Source: Symsagittifera roscoffensis
Taxonomy: Eukaryota; Xenacoelomorpha; Acoela; Convolutidae
Length of the DNA: 64,000 nucleotides
Assembly (NCBI RefSeq): GCF_963678635.1
Contig: NC_087066.1
Span: 40,445,223 to 40,509,222, forward strand
Reading direction: 5' to 3'
Part shown: in pieces, positions 31,889 through 43,784 of the stretch
How the letters are laid out: every line of letters starts with the position of its first letter
How positions within the stretch are numbered: the first letter of the stretch is position 1
Program-made: the position numbers and the translations under genes
Notes under the pieces: model-generated
The model's database searches: none
What the model saw: the letters and a program-made list of their open reading frames with translations, nothing else
Told to the model about the DNA's origin: nothing

Positions 31889-34800
31889 TTTCATCATTAC
31901 TCCCCTCTTCTATTTCCTCCTAACCTTGATTAGTGGGTGGTGTGTACCTTGAATGTTTTTCTTTGATGATTGAAGATTGTGTCTCTTTTATTTTGTGTTT
32001 TGAGTGGCTGCTTTCATCATTACTCCCCTCTTCTATTTCCTCCTAACCCTGATTAGTGGGTGGTGTGTACCTTGAATGTTTTTCTTTGATGATTGAAGAT
32101 TGTGTCTCTTTTATTTTGTGTTTTGAGTGGCTGCTTTCATCATTACTCCCCTCTTCTATTTCCTCCTAACCCTGATTAGTGGGTGGTGTGTACCTTGAAT
32201 GTTTTTCTTTGATGATTAAAGATTGTGTCTCTTTTATTTTGTGTTTTGAATGGCTGCTTTCATCAATACTCCCCTCTTATTTTTCCTCCCACACCTGATT
32301 AGTGGGTGGTGTGTACCTCGAAAGTTTTTCTTTGATGGTTGAAACTTGTGTCACTCTTATTTTGTGTTTTGAATGGCTACTTTCATCATTACTCCCCTCT
32401 TCTTTTTCCTCCCAACCTTGATTAGTGGGTGGTGTGTACCTTGAATGTTTTTCTTTGATGATTGAAACTTGTGTCACTCTTATTTTGTGTTTTGAATGGC
32501 TGCTTTCAACATTACTCCCCTCTTCTTTTTTCTCCTAACCCTGATTAGTGGGTGGTGTGTACCTTGAATGTTTTTTTTATGATTGAAACTTGTGTCTCTT
32601 TTATTTTGTGTTTTGAATGGCTGCTTTCATCATTACCCCCCTCATAATTTTCCTCCCAACCCTGATTAGTGGGTTGTGTACCTTGAATGTTTTTCTTTGA
32701 TGATTGAAACTTGTGTCTCTTTTATTTTTGTGTTTTGAATGGCTGCTTTCATCATTACTCCCCTTTTCTTTGTCCTCCCAACCCTGATTAGTGGGTGGTG
32801 TGTACCTTGAATGTTTTTCTTTGAAGAGTGAAAGTTGTGTCACTCTTATTTTGTGTTTTGAATGGCCGCTTTCATCATCACTCCCCTCTTCTTTTTTCTC
32901 CCAACCCTGATTAGTAGGTGGTGTGTGTGTACCTTGAATATTTTCTTTTGATGATATAAACTTGTGTCTCTTTTATTTTGTGTTTTGAATAGCTGCTTAC
33001 AATATTACTCTCCTCTTCTTTTTCCTCCCACAATTCATTAGTGGGTGGCGTGTACCTTGAATGTTTTTATTTAATGATATAAACTTGTATCTCTCTAATT
33101 TTGTGTTTTGAGTGGCTGCTTTCATCATTACCCCCCTCATAATTTTCATCCCAACCCTGATTAGTGGGTGGTGTGTACCTTGAATGTTTTTCTTTGATGA
33201 TTGAAACTTGTTTCTCTTTTATTTTTGTGTTTTGAATGGCTGCTTTCATCATTACTCCCCTTTTCTTTGTCCTCCCAACCCTGATTAGTGGGTGGTGTGT
33301 ACCTTGAATGCTTTTCTTTGAAGAGTGAAAGTTGTGTCACTCTTATTTTGTGTTTTGAATGGCTGCTTTCATCATTACTCCCCTCTTATTTTTCCTCTCA
33401 ACCCTGATTAGTCGGTGTTGTGTACCTTGAATATTTTGTTTGATGATTGAAAATTGTGTCTCTTTTTTTAAGTGTTTTGAATGGCCGCTTTCATCATCAC
33501 TCCCCTCTTCTTTTTTCTCCCAACCCTGATTAGTGGGTGGTGTGTGTGTACCTTGAATATTTTCTCTTGATGATATAAACTTGTGTCTCTTTAAGTTTGT
33601 GTTTTAAATGGCTGCTTTCAACGTTAATCTTCTCTTCTTTTTCCGCCCAACCCTGGGTAGTGGGTGGTGTATAACTTGAATGTTTTTCTGTGATGATTGA
33701 AACTTGTGTCTTTTTTTTGTGTTTTGAATGGCTGTTTTCATCATTACTCCCCTCTTCTTTTTTCTCCCAACCCCGATTAGTGGATGGTGTGTACCTTGAA
33801 GGTTTTCTTTCGATGATATAAACTTGTATCTCTTTAATTTTGTGTTTTGAATGGCTGCTTTCGTCGTTAATCCCCTCTTCTTTTTCCGCCCAACCCTGAT
33901 TAGTGGGTGTTGTCTACCTTGAATATTTTCCTATGAAGATTGAAACTTGTGTCACTCTTATTTGTGTTTTGAATGGCTGCTTTGATCATTACTCCCCTCT
34001 TAATTTTACTCCCAACACTGATTAGTGGGTGTTGTGTACCTTGAATGTTTTTCATTGATGATATAAACTTGTATATCGTTAATTTTGTGTTTTGAATGGC
34101 TGCTTTCATCATTACTCCCTCTTCTTTTTCCGCCCAACCCTGATTAGTGGGTGGTGTGTATCTTAAACATTTTTCTTTGAAGATTGAAACTTGTGTCACT
34201 CTTATTTTGTGTTTTGAATGGTTGCTTTCATCAATACTCCCCTCTTATTTTTCCTCCCAACCCTGATTAGTGGGTGTTGTGTACCTTGAAATTTTTTTCT
34301 GTGATGATTGGAACTTGTGTATTTTTGTTTGTGTTTTGAGTGGCTGCTTTCATGATTACTCTCCTCTTCTTTTTCCTCCGAACCCTGATTAGTGGGTGGT
34401 GTGTACCTTGAAGGTTTTTTTCTTTGATGATTAAAACTTGTGTCTATTTTTTGCGTGTTTTGAATGGCTGCTTTCATCATTACTCCCCTCTTCTTTTTCC
34501 TCCCAACCCTGATTAGTGGGTGGTGTGTACCTTGAATGTTTTCTTTTGATGATATAAAATTGTATCTCTTTAATTTTGTGTTTTGAATGGCTGCTTTCAT
34601 CATTAATCCCCTGTTCTTTTTCCGCCCAACCCTGATGAGTGGGTGGTGTGTACCTAGAAAATTTTTCTTTGAAGATTGAAACTTGTGTCACTCTTATTTT
34701 GTGTTTTGAATTGCTGCTTTCATCATTGCTCCCCTCTTATTGTTCCTCCCAACCCTGATTAGTGGGTGTTGTGTACCTTGAAAGTTTTTCTGTGATGATT

Positions 34801-36915
34801 GAAACGTGTGTCTCTTTTTTTGTGTTTGGATTGGCTGCTTTCATCATTACTCCTCTCTTCTTTTCCTCCCAACACTGATCAGTATATCGTGTGTACCTTG
34901 AATGTTTTCTTTTGATGATATAAACTTGTATCTCTTTAGTTTTGTGTTTTGAATGGCTGCTTTCATCATTAATCCCCTGTTCATTTTCCGCCCAACCCCG
35001 ATTAGTGGGTGGTGTGTACCTTGATTTTTTTCTTTGAAGATTGATTGTGTCACTCTAATTTTGTGTTTTGAATGGCTGCTTTCATCATTACTCCCCTCTT
35101 ATTGTTCCTCCCAACCCTGATTAGTGGGTGTTGTGTACCTTGAAAGTTTTTCTGTGATGATTGAAACTTGGGTCTCTTTTTTTTTGTGTTTGGAGTGGCT
35201 GCTTTCATCATTACTCCCCTCTTCTTTTTCCTCCCAACCCTGATTAGTGGGTGGTGTGTACCTTGAATGTTTTCTTTTGATGATATAAAATTGTATCTCT
35301 TTAATTTTGTGTTTTGAATGGCTGCTTTCATCATTAATCCCCTGTTCTTTTTCCGCCCAACCCTGATGAGTGGGTGGTGTGTACCTAGAAAATTTTTCTT
35401 TGAAGATTGAAACTTGTGTCACTCTTATTTTGTGTTTTGAATGGCTGTTTTCATCATTACTCCCCTCTTATTGTTCCTCCGGACCCTGATTAGTGGGTGT
35501 TGTGTACCTTGAAAGTTTTTCTGTGATGATTGAAACTTGTGTCTCTTTTTTTGTGTTTGGATTGGCTGCTTTCATCATTACTCCTCTCTTCTTTTCCTCC
35601 CAACACTGATCAGTATATCGTGTGTACCTTGAATGTTTTCTTTTGATGATATAAACTTTTATCTCTTTAGTTTTGTGTTTTGAATGGCTGCTTTCATCAT
35701 TAATCCCCTGTTCATTTTCCGCCCAACCCCGATTAGTGGGTGGTGTGTACCTTGATTTTTTTTCTTTGAAGATTGGTTGTGTCACTCTAATTTTGTGTTT
35801 TGAATGGCTGCTTTCATCATTACTTCCCTCTTCCTTTTCCACGCAAACACGATTAGTGAGTGAAGTGTACCTTGAATGTTTTTCTTTGGTGATTGAAATT
35901 TGTGTCTCTTTTATTTTGTGTTTTGAATGGCTGCTTTCATCATTACTCCCCTCTTCTTTTTCCTCCCAACGCTGATTAATGGGTGGTGTGTGACTTGTTT
36001 TTTTTCTTTTGATGATATAAGCTTGTATCTCAATAATTTTGTGTTTTGAATGGCTGCTTTCATCGTTACTCCCCTCTACTTTTTTCGCCCAACCCTGATT
36101 AGTGGGTGGTGTGTGCCATGAATATTTTTCTTTGAAGATTGAAACTTGAGTCACTCTTATGTTGTGTTTTGAATGGCTGCTTTCATCCTTACTCCCCTCT
36201 TATTTTTTTATTCCAACCCTGATTAGTGGGTGTTGTGTACTTGAATGTTTTTCTGTGATGATTGAAATGTGTGTCTCTTTTATTTTGTGTTTTGAATAGC
36301 TGCTTTCATCATTACTCTCCTCTTCTTTTTCCTCCCCTACTTGATTAGTGGGTGGCGTGTACCTTGAATGTTTTTCTTTAATGATATAAACTTTTATCCC
36401 TCTAATTTTGTGTTTTGAGTGGCTGCTTTCATCATTACTCCCCTCTTCTTTTTCCGCCCAACCCTGATTAGTGGATATTGTGTACCTTGAATATTTTTCT
36501 TTTAAGATTGAAACTTGTGTCACTCTTATTTTGGGTTTTGATTGGCTGCTTTTATCAATACTCCCCCCTTATTTTTCCTTCCAACCATGATTAGTGGTTG
36601 TTGTGTACCTTGAAGGTTTTTCTGTGATGATTGAAACTTGTGTCTCTATTTTTTGTGTGTTGAATGGCTGCTTTCATCATTACTCCCCTCTTGTTTTTCC
36701 TCGCAACCCTGGTTAGTGGGTGGTGTGTACCTTGAATGTTTTTCTTTGATGATTGAAACTTGTGTCTATTTTTTTGTGTTTTGAATGGCTGCTTTCATCA
36801 TTACTCTACTCTTCTTTTTCCTCCCAACGCTGAGTAATGGGTGGTGTCTACCTTGTTTTTTTTCTTTTGATGATATAAACTTATATCTCAATAAGTTTGT
36901 GTTTTGAATGGCTGC
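31889..36915. repeat. Satellite array, left part (123-bp monomer)
   Basis: About 41 head-to-tail copies. The landmark GATTAGTGGGTGG recurs at 31928, 32051, 32174 and 32297, exactly 123 bases apart; other copies are 120-124. Each unit carries TTTCATCATTACTCCCCTC, a T-rich run, the landmark, GTACCTTGAATGTTTT and TGTGTTTTGAATGGCTGC. The plus strand is T-rich. Because 123 is 41 codons, the minus strand shows repeated open stretches, but runs of T vary in length and break every frame. The array stops at GAATGGCTGC, where the BEL element begins. Confidence 0.97.
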
Positions 36916-37460
36916 TGTTGCAGCGCAAATGTAAATATAAAACAAGAGCACAAATGCATATACACTCAAATGTAAGCGAGAGTATAAGTGCATATAAAGT
37001 TGAACCAAAATGTAAATGCATATAGGGACAGTAACCAAACGTATACATGGTGCGACCCGGCGGGTTCGGCGCCGGTTCGAATCCCGACTAGGTCATTTCC
37101 TTTCTAGAACTCAAATATGCACCGAACTTGATAGGATGCTCCGTAACCAGGTTCGATCCCCCCAAAACCTATTTTAACCGTCTTTTCGCTCTAATTTGGT
37201 TCAGCCTTGATTAAGGCTGACCTTTAAAAAGAGCAATTTGTCTCAAGGACAAATACTGGCCATTTTTGCAGCTTGCTTTGAGTTATGCAGTTTTTTGTGG
37301 CCGATGTTACCGATGGTACAGATGTTAACAATAAAAAAAAAGTTTGTTAAAAATATCATTATATTACGAAATTTCCAGAGTTATTTTCCCGATAAAATAC
37401 TCGTTAATTCAAGTGTTTGAAAACAGATTTTATTACGAAGTGTGGAGATTGGCGCGCACA
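36916..37460 (+). repeat. BEL 5' LTR
   Basis: Begins TGTTGCAGCG and ends GCGCGCACA. I count about nine substitutions against the 3' LTR (roughly 98% identity). Near 37071-37081 it holds GGTTCGAATCC, an exact pol III B-box consensus, without an evident A-box. Confidence 0.95.
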
Positions 37461-37463
37461 TTT

Positions 37464-37481
37464 TGGCGCCTCACAAGGGAC
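37464..37481 (+). other. BEL primer-binding site
   Basis: TGGCGCCTCACAAGGGAC begins three bases after the LTR and fits a tRNA 3' end finishing GGCGCCA. The tRNA is not identified. The same bases can also be read in a frame resembling the calpain fragment that follows. Confidence 0.6.
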
Positions 37482-37510
37482 ATCGTTGATAATTCCCTTT
37501 CTAGAGTTTC

Positions 37511-37765
37511 AAAGTTTCTCGGCAGGAATTGGTTGTCGAAAAAACAGCAACAAAGGATCGCAGTTCGAAAGTGGCAGCTGCTCTGTCCGGCCTCCCCGAA
37601 GACAAAAAAAGCTTCGCGAAAGTGTGTCCTCAGAATCAGGGATTCAAGAAGGGATACTGCGGCACATTCCGCTTCAACTTCTAGCAGTTAGGCAAGTGGG
37701 TCGAAATCATAATCGACGACAGACTTCCAGTTAGGGACGGCAAACTCCCCTTCTGCAGAGTTTAG
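37511..37765 (+). pseudogene. Calpain protease-domain fragment inside the BEL leader
   Basis: One frame reads AAALSGLPEDKKSFAKV, then GYCGTFRFNF, a TAG at 37682-37684, then QLGKWVEIIIDDRLPVRDGK. These are consecutive blocks of the calpain catalytic domain PC1, and the TAG stands where the family has Trp (F-x-F-W-x-x-G-x-W-V). The segment that should hold the catalytic Cys (G-D-C-W) reads DRSSKV, so it is dead. Upstream, DIVDN in another frame at about 37482 may be the preceding block. The similarity breaks off after GKLPF at 37765. There are no introns. The fragment lies between the primer-binding site and the first ORF, so host coding sequence has been captured by the element or its ancestor. 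Confidence 0.65.
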
Positions 37766-37845
37766 TATTGCGACACAAGGGGCACGATACAAGGGACACT
37801 TGCTTAGTTCCCTAATTAACGGATTTCGGAGGATGACGAACGTCG

Positions 37846-38022
37846 GTGAGCTTCGATAAACGCACTGTGGTGCTGTCCTACCATCCAGACTACGCCAAGT
37901 TCATCTACAAGCCAGTATCGAGTGAAGCATTTTCCGAGATCAAGGCTGTCAAGTGTCAGGTCAACAACAGACGTTTTGTGGGAGTTCGAGAAGGGATAGC
38001 TGCACAATATATCTGCGACTGA
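37846..38022 (+). pseudogene. Coding-like relic downstream of the calpain fragment
   Basis: About 58 open codons with protein-like composition (RTVVLSYHPDYAKFIYKPV ... EIKAVKCQVNNRRFVGV) ending at TGA 38020-38022. No ATG opens it. It may be more captured host sequence. I do not recognise a family. Confidence 0.3.
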
Positions 38023-38735
38023 CAGTTCTTTTGACAAACGAAACCGGTGACCGCCCAATCTCCAAAACTGTAAGACTATTCTAATTTTTACAAACTTGCA
38101 AAAAAATTGTGTACGATGTGTTAATGTCTTATTGTATCCCAACTCAAAGCAAGCTACACGTGGTAATTTTTCTCGACACCAAAAGTTTTTGGATATTTGT
38201 AAACGGAATATTAATCCGTGAAATCGGAACATAGATAAGAGGTACTAGACTAGTTTTTTGGATTGGTTTATGACTCGAACCTGCTGATCAAAGTTTTCCG
38301 AAAAATTTTGGGAAAAAAGTAAAAAAATTGCCAAAAATTCCTCAAAACGTCCCATAATTCTGCGAAACTGTGCTGTAACTTGACACCAACCTTATGGTAA
38401 GTGGTCCCGTAGCAAAATATCAGGCAAATTAAGTGGAGTTTTTTCATCCTCAGGTTTTTTCCGCGTGTGTTGTTGGAACTTAACCAATTTGCCTGATCCC
38501 CCACCCACCATTGGTGAAACTAAAAGCCAGTTCGCTTCAAGTAAATCTAAGCCGTTTCAGCCCGTCCGATTATTGACTTCGTTGCGCGACACTAAAGTTA
38601 AGTGGTCAGGTACGGTGATATTAAGTGAGTTAAGTTGAATTCTTTCATCCTCAGGTTTACTCCGTGTGCGTTGTTGGGGTTCAATCGACCTACTTTATTT
38701 CCCCACCCGATTGGTACTTTAGCGTAACGTAGCCA
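38023..38735 (+). other. Rest of the BEL leader, with a direct repeat
   Basis: No gene. About 38396-38523 and 38599-38720 are similar, each with TTCATCCTCAGGTTT, then GCGTGTGTTGTTGG-like and CCCCACCC...ATTGGT. Each copy carries a pyrimidine-AG that resembles a splice acceptor. The two copies suggest a leader module duplicated in tandem. Confidence 0.5.
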
Positions 38736-38756
38736 TTGCATAGGTCTCTTGAGTGT

Positions 38757-39392
38757 ATGGTATTCATTCTAGGAGCTAGTTCCTTGGATCACGCGCTCCG
38801 TATACTATCCGCACCGTCTCAAAAGCGCGTGAAAGAGACTTGTTTCACAAAGCCCGGCTTAAGCTTTAACTTTAACGCCAGGGACTCGCAGAAAACTATC
38901 CAATACTATCTGCATCACTTTTTGTCGAATCAAAAAGATCTAGTTATTTGGCACAGCGCCATAAATAACTCCATTAGTAAGCACCGCAGTAACAACAACC
39001 GTAGTTTGAGTACTGACCAACTTAAGAGCCTTCTTTTGAGATACAAGGAGAATATTACCGCTATTGTATACTGTCGCCGCAACGGTACGGACAATATAGA
39101 AAAAGAGTTGAAAAAGACAGGTATTCTCGTTCTTAACATAGTTGAGGATTTTATCTCAAAGCGAAAGGCCAAAGACCAAACACTTATCGAAAAGTATAAT
39201 GAACTGCACCAGCCCCCTTCCCTTGAGTTGATGACTCTGTTGTTACTTAGACGATACAGTGCTGACTTAAGTACACTGAAAGCTAAGAAGAAGCGGAACC
39301 GTTTGTCACCTAAAAATCGTAGAGCGATTCACAACAGACTTAAAGCATTAAAAAATCAAGTCACTCCCCCTTGTAAGTTATGGATGTATTAG
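38757..39392 (+). CDS. BEL upstream ORF: SGNH/GDSL-hydrolase-like protein
   Basis: About 211 codons from the ATG of MVFILGASSLDHAL; an in-frame ATG seven codons upstream is also possible. The start ILGASSLDHAL sits where SGNH hydrolases have G-D-S-x-x-x-x-L. KPGLSFNF follows as in the next block, and VIWHSAINN, AIVYCRRNGT and GILVLNIVEDF resemble the later strand-and-loop blocks. The first block has Ala-Ser where Asp-Ser is usual, so activity is doubtful. The C-terminus is basic (KAKKKRNRLSPKNRRAIHNR), perhaps for nucleic-acid binding. This is the only long uninterrupted ORF of the element. BEL elements normally have a single gag-pol frame, so a separate ORF before gag is unusual. It may be captured host sequence. 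The fold is inferred by eye. Confidence 0.55.
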   Translation: MVFILGASSLDHALRILSAPSQKRVKETCFTKPGLSFNFNARDSQKTIQYYLHHFLSNQKDLVIWHSAINNSISKHRSNNNRSLSTDQLKSLLLRYKENITAIVYCRRNGTDNIEKELKKTGILVLNIVEDFISKRKAKDQTLIEKYNELHQPPSLELMTLLLLRRYSADLSTLKAKKKRNRLSPKNRRAIHNRLKALKNQVTPPCKLWMY

Positions 39393-39464
39393 AGTGTTTT
39401 GTGGATTTACTTGAGTGATAATAAAGTATTTTCTGAGAGTCGTTTATTTCTGAAATTAATAAGC

Positions 39465-42200
39465 ATGGAAGTTAAGTTTCAGAAGAAAATTAAGAAGTTG
39501 TTTGAGAAACGTAGCAATCTCGAAAACGAACTTTATAAATGCCATGAAATAATTTTAGAATACATAGAGAGTCAGAGTCGTTGCTCAAAAATTGATACCT
39601 ATTTTGAAAAATGTAGGGACTAGATAGAACAAGCGGTCGAGATAAATAATGAGTTGATTGATATGGCTGCAAAAAATGCCAATCCCGACGAATTGATACC
39701 GGCACAGGATATGTGGCTTCATAAGTTGACTCAAAGCAACAATAAAGTTTTACAGGAAGCTATCACATATAAAACAAGTTTTGAGGCAGTAAAAGAGCCG
39801 GACAAAATAGATAGCAGCTCAAAAGTTTCTCATCATTCTGAAAAAAGTGAAAAACGCCAGTCGCATAAAACAGATACCCGCTCAAAGGTGTCACACCGAA
39901 GCAGCCGACATCATCAATCGGGTTCTCAGAAATCTAGTCGGTATACCACCGCTCCGTCGAAAACACTTTCTGAGAAAAAACGCGACTTCATGATTTTAAA
40001 GAAACAACAAGAGGAACTTGAGAGGCAGGCAAAGGTATCATTAAGACTGAAAGAGCAGCAAAACAAGATGAAACAATATGTCTTAGAACAACAAAGCAGT
40101 TTAGAGTTGGAAGAATTGGCTGAAGAACACAGGAAAAAACTGGCAGCAATTGAGTTGAAACGGCTTGAGTTAGAAGATGAGTTGTCGGAAATCAGCGAGA
40201 ATGCTGAGGAAAGTGGTTTAACTCGAATCTCTCCACAACTAACAATAGACGAAAAAGATCGTACGCGTCACTGGGTCGAATCCGTCGACCACAATCAGCC
40301 TGATGCTGTTGTAGTTCCCAATCAAGAGCAGCACGTTCAACGTTCAACAGCTCCTGAGGCAACTTATCCTGCATCAACAAATTACTTGGTCTCATCAAGT
40401 TTTACAGGAGTGAATAATGGCCAGGCAGCTTCTAGTGATCCTGGATTGTATTACACTAACCTCATTCAGGGACAACAACATAATTTGTCGAATTTGGTCC
40501 GATTGCAGGTTTCCGTTAACAATCCAGTAGGGTAACAGCAGGTCATTCAACCTTCTAATAATTTGCCTCCGCAAACTTTTCTGTCCACTCATCCGGTGCT
40601 AGGTAATCCAAACACAGGTTCGGTAGTCCCGGTAACTTCTGAAAACTATTTTGCTCCACCAACATCTGCAGAAGTTCCTTCTGGTGTAGCAACGTTTGTT
40701 CCTGCATCAACAGCAATTAATCAGGTTTCTTTAAGTCATCAAACTACAGGATCAGTAGTAGCTGGCTACCAAGCACCTGTAATCCCATCACAACAACATA
40801 TGGGTGTTCCCGTTAGTAGTTATAACTTTTCAAGTGACCACTATAATCCTTATAGTAATTTGTAGAGACCAGCTGTTGCTGCCCCTTTAATGTCAGCTCA
40901 ACAACACTACGTTCCTTCGACAACTGTTTTTTCCGCAGTAACTCCGATTGTTCCTACGAACAATTTTGTTCCTTATACAAGTGAAGGGACTGGGTTCTTT
41001 GCACAGCGTGAAACTTCTTCACATGCTTATCAACCGTTCGTTCCTGATTGTCACGGTAACTCTTCGAGTTACACAGAGCCAACTCCCGGTAATTCACCTG
41101 GTGCAGACGTCGAGCGTCCACTTTCGACACGAGAGTTGGTTAATATACTCATGCACAGCCGAAAAGATCACCTCCCTGAGTGGAAGCTGACCCAGTTCGA
41201 TGGCAACCCACTTAATTGGCATGAGTGGTTTGAGCAGTTTATATCGACGGTCGATTCAGCGATACTCAGTGACGATGAAAAGCTTACCTATCTGAAAACG
41301 CTCGTAGTGGGTAAAGCAAAATCCGCAATCGCTGAGTATAGCTATAGCGGAGTACTATATAAAGACGCATTAGCAACACTTCAAAGAAAGTTCGGGCAGC
41401 CGCATGCTGTGGTAGGGGCTCATCTAGATAAATTGAGTAATTTTCTACCGCTGAAAATGCATAACTCGGAAAATGTAATTGGATTTTCCTCTGCAATTTC
41501 TGGACTTGTTGCCGTATTCAAGTCTCTGTCTCTTAACGACGACCTGAAAAGTGTTAACTTACTGAATCAAGCTGTTAGTAAGCTTCCCCCGAACCTTAAG
41601 GAGGCATGGTCGATGCAAACCGTAAGACGCCAATGGCATAGAACAACTCTGCTAGAATTCAACGAATGGCTTAAAGAAAAAGCGGAGGGTCATGAGAGGC
41701 TAAAAACGATCAATTCTAAGGGTAAGTCTGAAGAACCAGTTAAGCAAAAAGTAGGTACAAAAGTGTTTGCTAGTAACGCAAATGTAAGTAATAAGACTAA
41801 GGAAAAACCAAAGTAACCTCCATGTTCTGTATGTAAAGGTCATCACGCTCTTTGGAATTGCGCCGTATTCAAAGAGAAAAACGCTACGCAGCGAGCGAAA
41901 CATGTAGCCGAACAAAAACTTTGCTTTGCGTGTTTACAGAGCAATCACAGTTTTCGTAATTGTAGCAAGGCCAGAAAGTGCCCCAAGCCAAATTGTGAAA
42001 GCACGCACAACGTACTCTTACATGGAGCGGAGAAATTTTTTCCTCCTAAGGATACTAAAAGTTCCCCGGCGTCAGGTAACGCAAACACTAAACATGTATC
42101 GACTAACGCTGCCGTCGGCGATATTCATAGCCAGGAGTCAACTAAAGGCCTCCTGCCAGTTGCATTACTCGCCGTCTCTTCGGATGCGACGATTACTAAT
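39465..42200 (+). pseudogene. gag: BEL gag, four in-frame stops
   Basis: One frame from ATG 39465, broken by TAG 39621, TAA 40533, TAG 40863 and TAA 41814. The N-terminal part is helical. Around 39960-40200 is a long charged coiled coil (KKQQEELERQAKVSLRLKEQ). A Ser/Thr/Pro/Gln-rich spacer follows to about 41090. From about 41180 to 41700 comes the DUF1759-type capsid region (LTQFDGNPLNWHEWFEQF; YLKTLVVGKAKSAI). Two CCHC knuckles of the BEL type follow the last stop (CSVCKGHHALWNC at about 41824-41862; CFACLQSNHSFRNC at about 41923-41970). All stops are single changes in an otherwise open frame that continues into protease without a break. Confidence 0.9.
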
Positions 42201-42764
42201 GCCCTAGCTCTTTGCGATAGTGCTTCCACGCACTCATGGGTATCCGCCGATCTCGTAAAACGCCTCCATTTGGTTGGCATTCCCGTTAACCTTACCAGAA
42301 ATGGATTCAATTCCATGAGCTTGATGAAAACTCATCAAGTAAATTTTCAAGTTTCCGCCGAAACGAATAATAGTGAATTTTCGTTTTATTTTCGAGCTTA
42401 TGTTAAGGATCATATTCGTATTGGATCGGATAGCATAAGCATTCCTGAATTACAGGAAAAATACCCGCAGTTGACTCCTATCAAACCTATACATTATAAG
42501 TATGAGGACGTCGAAATAATTATTGGACAGGATTTCTACCATTCCATAAGACCCGTTGAGTCCTTTAAGTCGAACTCGTCTTGCTTTAAGTGTGTTGTCG
42601 AAGACATGTCTCTTGCGGACCAAATTAAAACTTGGTACAAGTTGGAGTCATATGGAGCCTTCAAGCAGGTAGATGCCCGTTCCGCCGCCGACAAACGAGC
42701 TTTGTCCGTTTTGAAAAATGACACCTTTCACGATGGTGAGAGGTACATTGTACCAATGCTTTGA
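42130..42764 (+). pseudogene. pol: BEL aspartic protease and linker to RT
   Basis: Same frame as gag. LALCDSASTHSWVSADL carries the catalytic Asp at 42216-42218. The triad reads Asp-Ser-Ala rather than Asp-Ser/Thr-Gly, a variant I believe occurs in BEL proteases. VEIIIGQDFYHSI further on fits the second retropepsin block. The piece ends at TGA 42762-42764 after YIVPML, where the family usually has a Trp before the RT, so this stop is a TGG to TGA change. Confidence 0.8.
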
Positions 42765-43784
42765 AACGATAAGGAAAGTAGTTTACCGAATAACTATTTT
42801 TCCTCCTTAGCTCAATTAAAGTCTTCGGAAAAGAGGCTAGATAAGGATCCATCGCTCCGTGAAAAATACGCCGAAACAAAACGAGAAGATATACAAAAAG
42901 GATATGTCATAACCGTTAAGGCACACGATCCCAAATCACGAGCCGATCGTGAGTGGTATCTCCCGCATCACCCGGTGTTGAACCCGAATAAACCCGGTAA
43001 GGTGCACCGAGTCCTCAATGGGGCATCGAAGTGTCATGGCGCTTCCTTAAACAAATCTCTGTTGGTTGGCCCGGATCTCCTTCAAAACCTCATTTTTGTA
43101 CTTTTAAGATTCCGTCAGCATAAATACGCCGTTTCAGCTGACATTGAAGGGATGTTTTTACAGGTTGGAGTCCGTGAAGAAGATCAAACTTCTCTTCGTT
43201 TTTTGTGGCGGGAGGACCCCACATCAAGTGTGGTAGTTCACCAATATACGCGTCACATTTTTGGTGCTCGTGAATCGCCGACTTGTGCGAATTTTGCTTT
43301 GCAAAAAACTGCATCGGATAATCAAACTGAGTACCCCGAAGCTGCTTCGGCTGTTGTCCAGAAATTTTATATGGATGATTATCTGGATTCTTTTCAAAAC
43401 AAGGATGACGCCTTGAAATTAGGTAGGGATTTAGTCTCGTTGCTTAAACTAGGTGGGTTTCATCTGACAAAATTTGTCAGCAACGTGCCCGACGTAACAA
43501 CCGTTCTTGATCCGGACAACCGTGAGTCCAATTCCTTTGTTAAAGATATTTGTGCGAGTCCAGACCAGTCGTCGCATGTTCTCGGTCTTAAGTGGGATCA
43601 CGTAAAAGATACCTTAGTCGTTAGTAGAGGGGTTGATTGTCCACTAGACAAAGCAATCACTCAGCGTACCGTGTTGAGTTTTGTTTCCTCTGTTTTTGAT
43701 CCAATTGGGTTAGTGGCTCCGTATACCGTGAAGGCTCGCCTTCTGTTAAAAGATATCGGAGGAAATCAAAAAGCAATTCCTTGA
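42765..43784 (+). pseudogene. pol: BEL reverse transcriptase
   Basis: Continues in the gag-protease frame. YLPHHPVLNPNKPGKVHRV and FLQVGVREEDQTSLRFLW are the BEL/Pao fingers blocks. The active site is FYMDDYLDS with YMDD at 43368-43379, and SADIEGMF supplies the first Asp, so the catalytic residues are kept. SVFDPIGLVAPYTVKARLLL ends the conserved part. The frame ends at 43784. Sequence resumes one frame over (EIKKQFLEWHSG), and the expected connector between the two is missing, which implies a deletion that is not a multiple of three near 43756-43762. Confidence 0.92.

Noticed and set aside
35468-36154. 228-codon minus-strand ORF as a protein gene
   Set aside because: It is six satellite monomers read in phase; neighbouring monomers break the frame and nothing marks a start or end.
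37047-37100. A tRNA gene in the BEL LTR
   Set aside because: Only a B-box is present; no acceptor stem, anticodon arm or A-box can be formed.
37816-38232. 138-codon minus-strand ORF in the BEL leader
   Set aside because: It lies opposite the coding-like relic, has no motif, and is on the wrong strand for the element.
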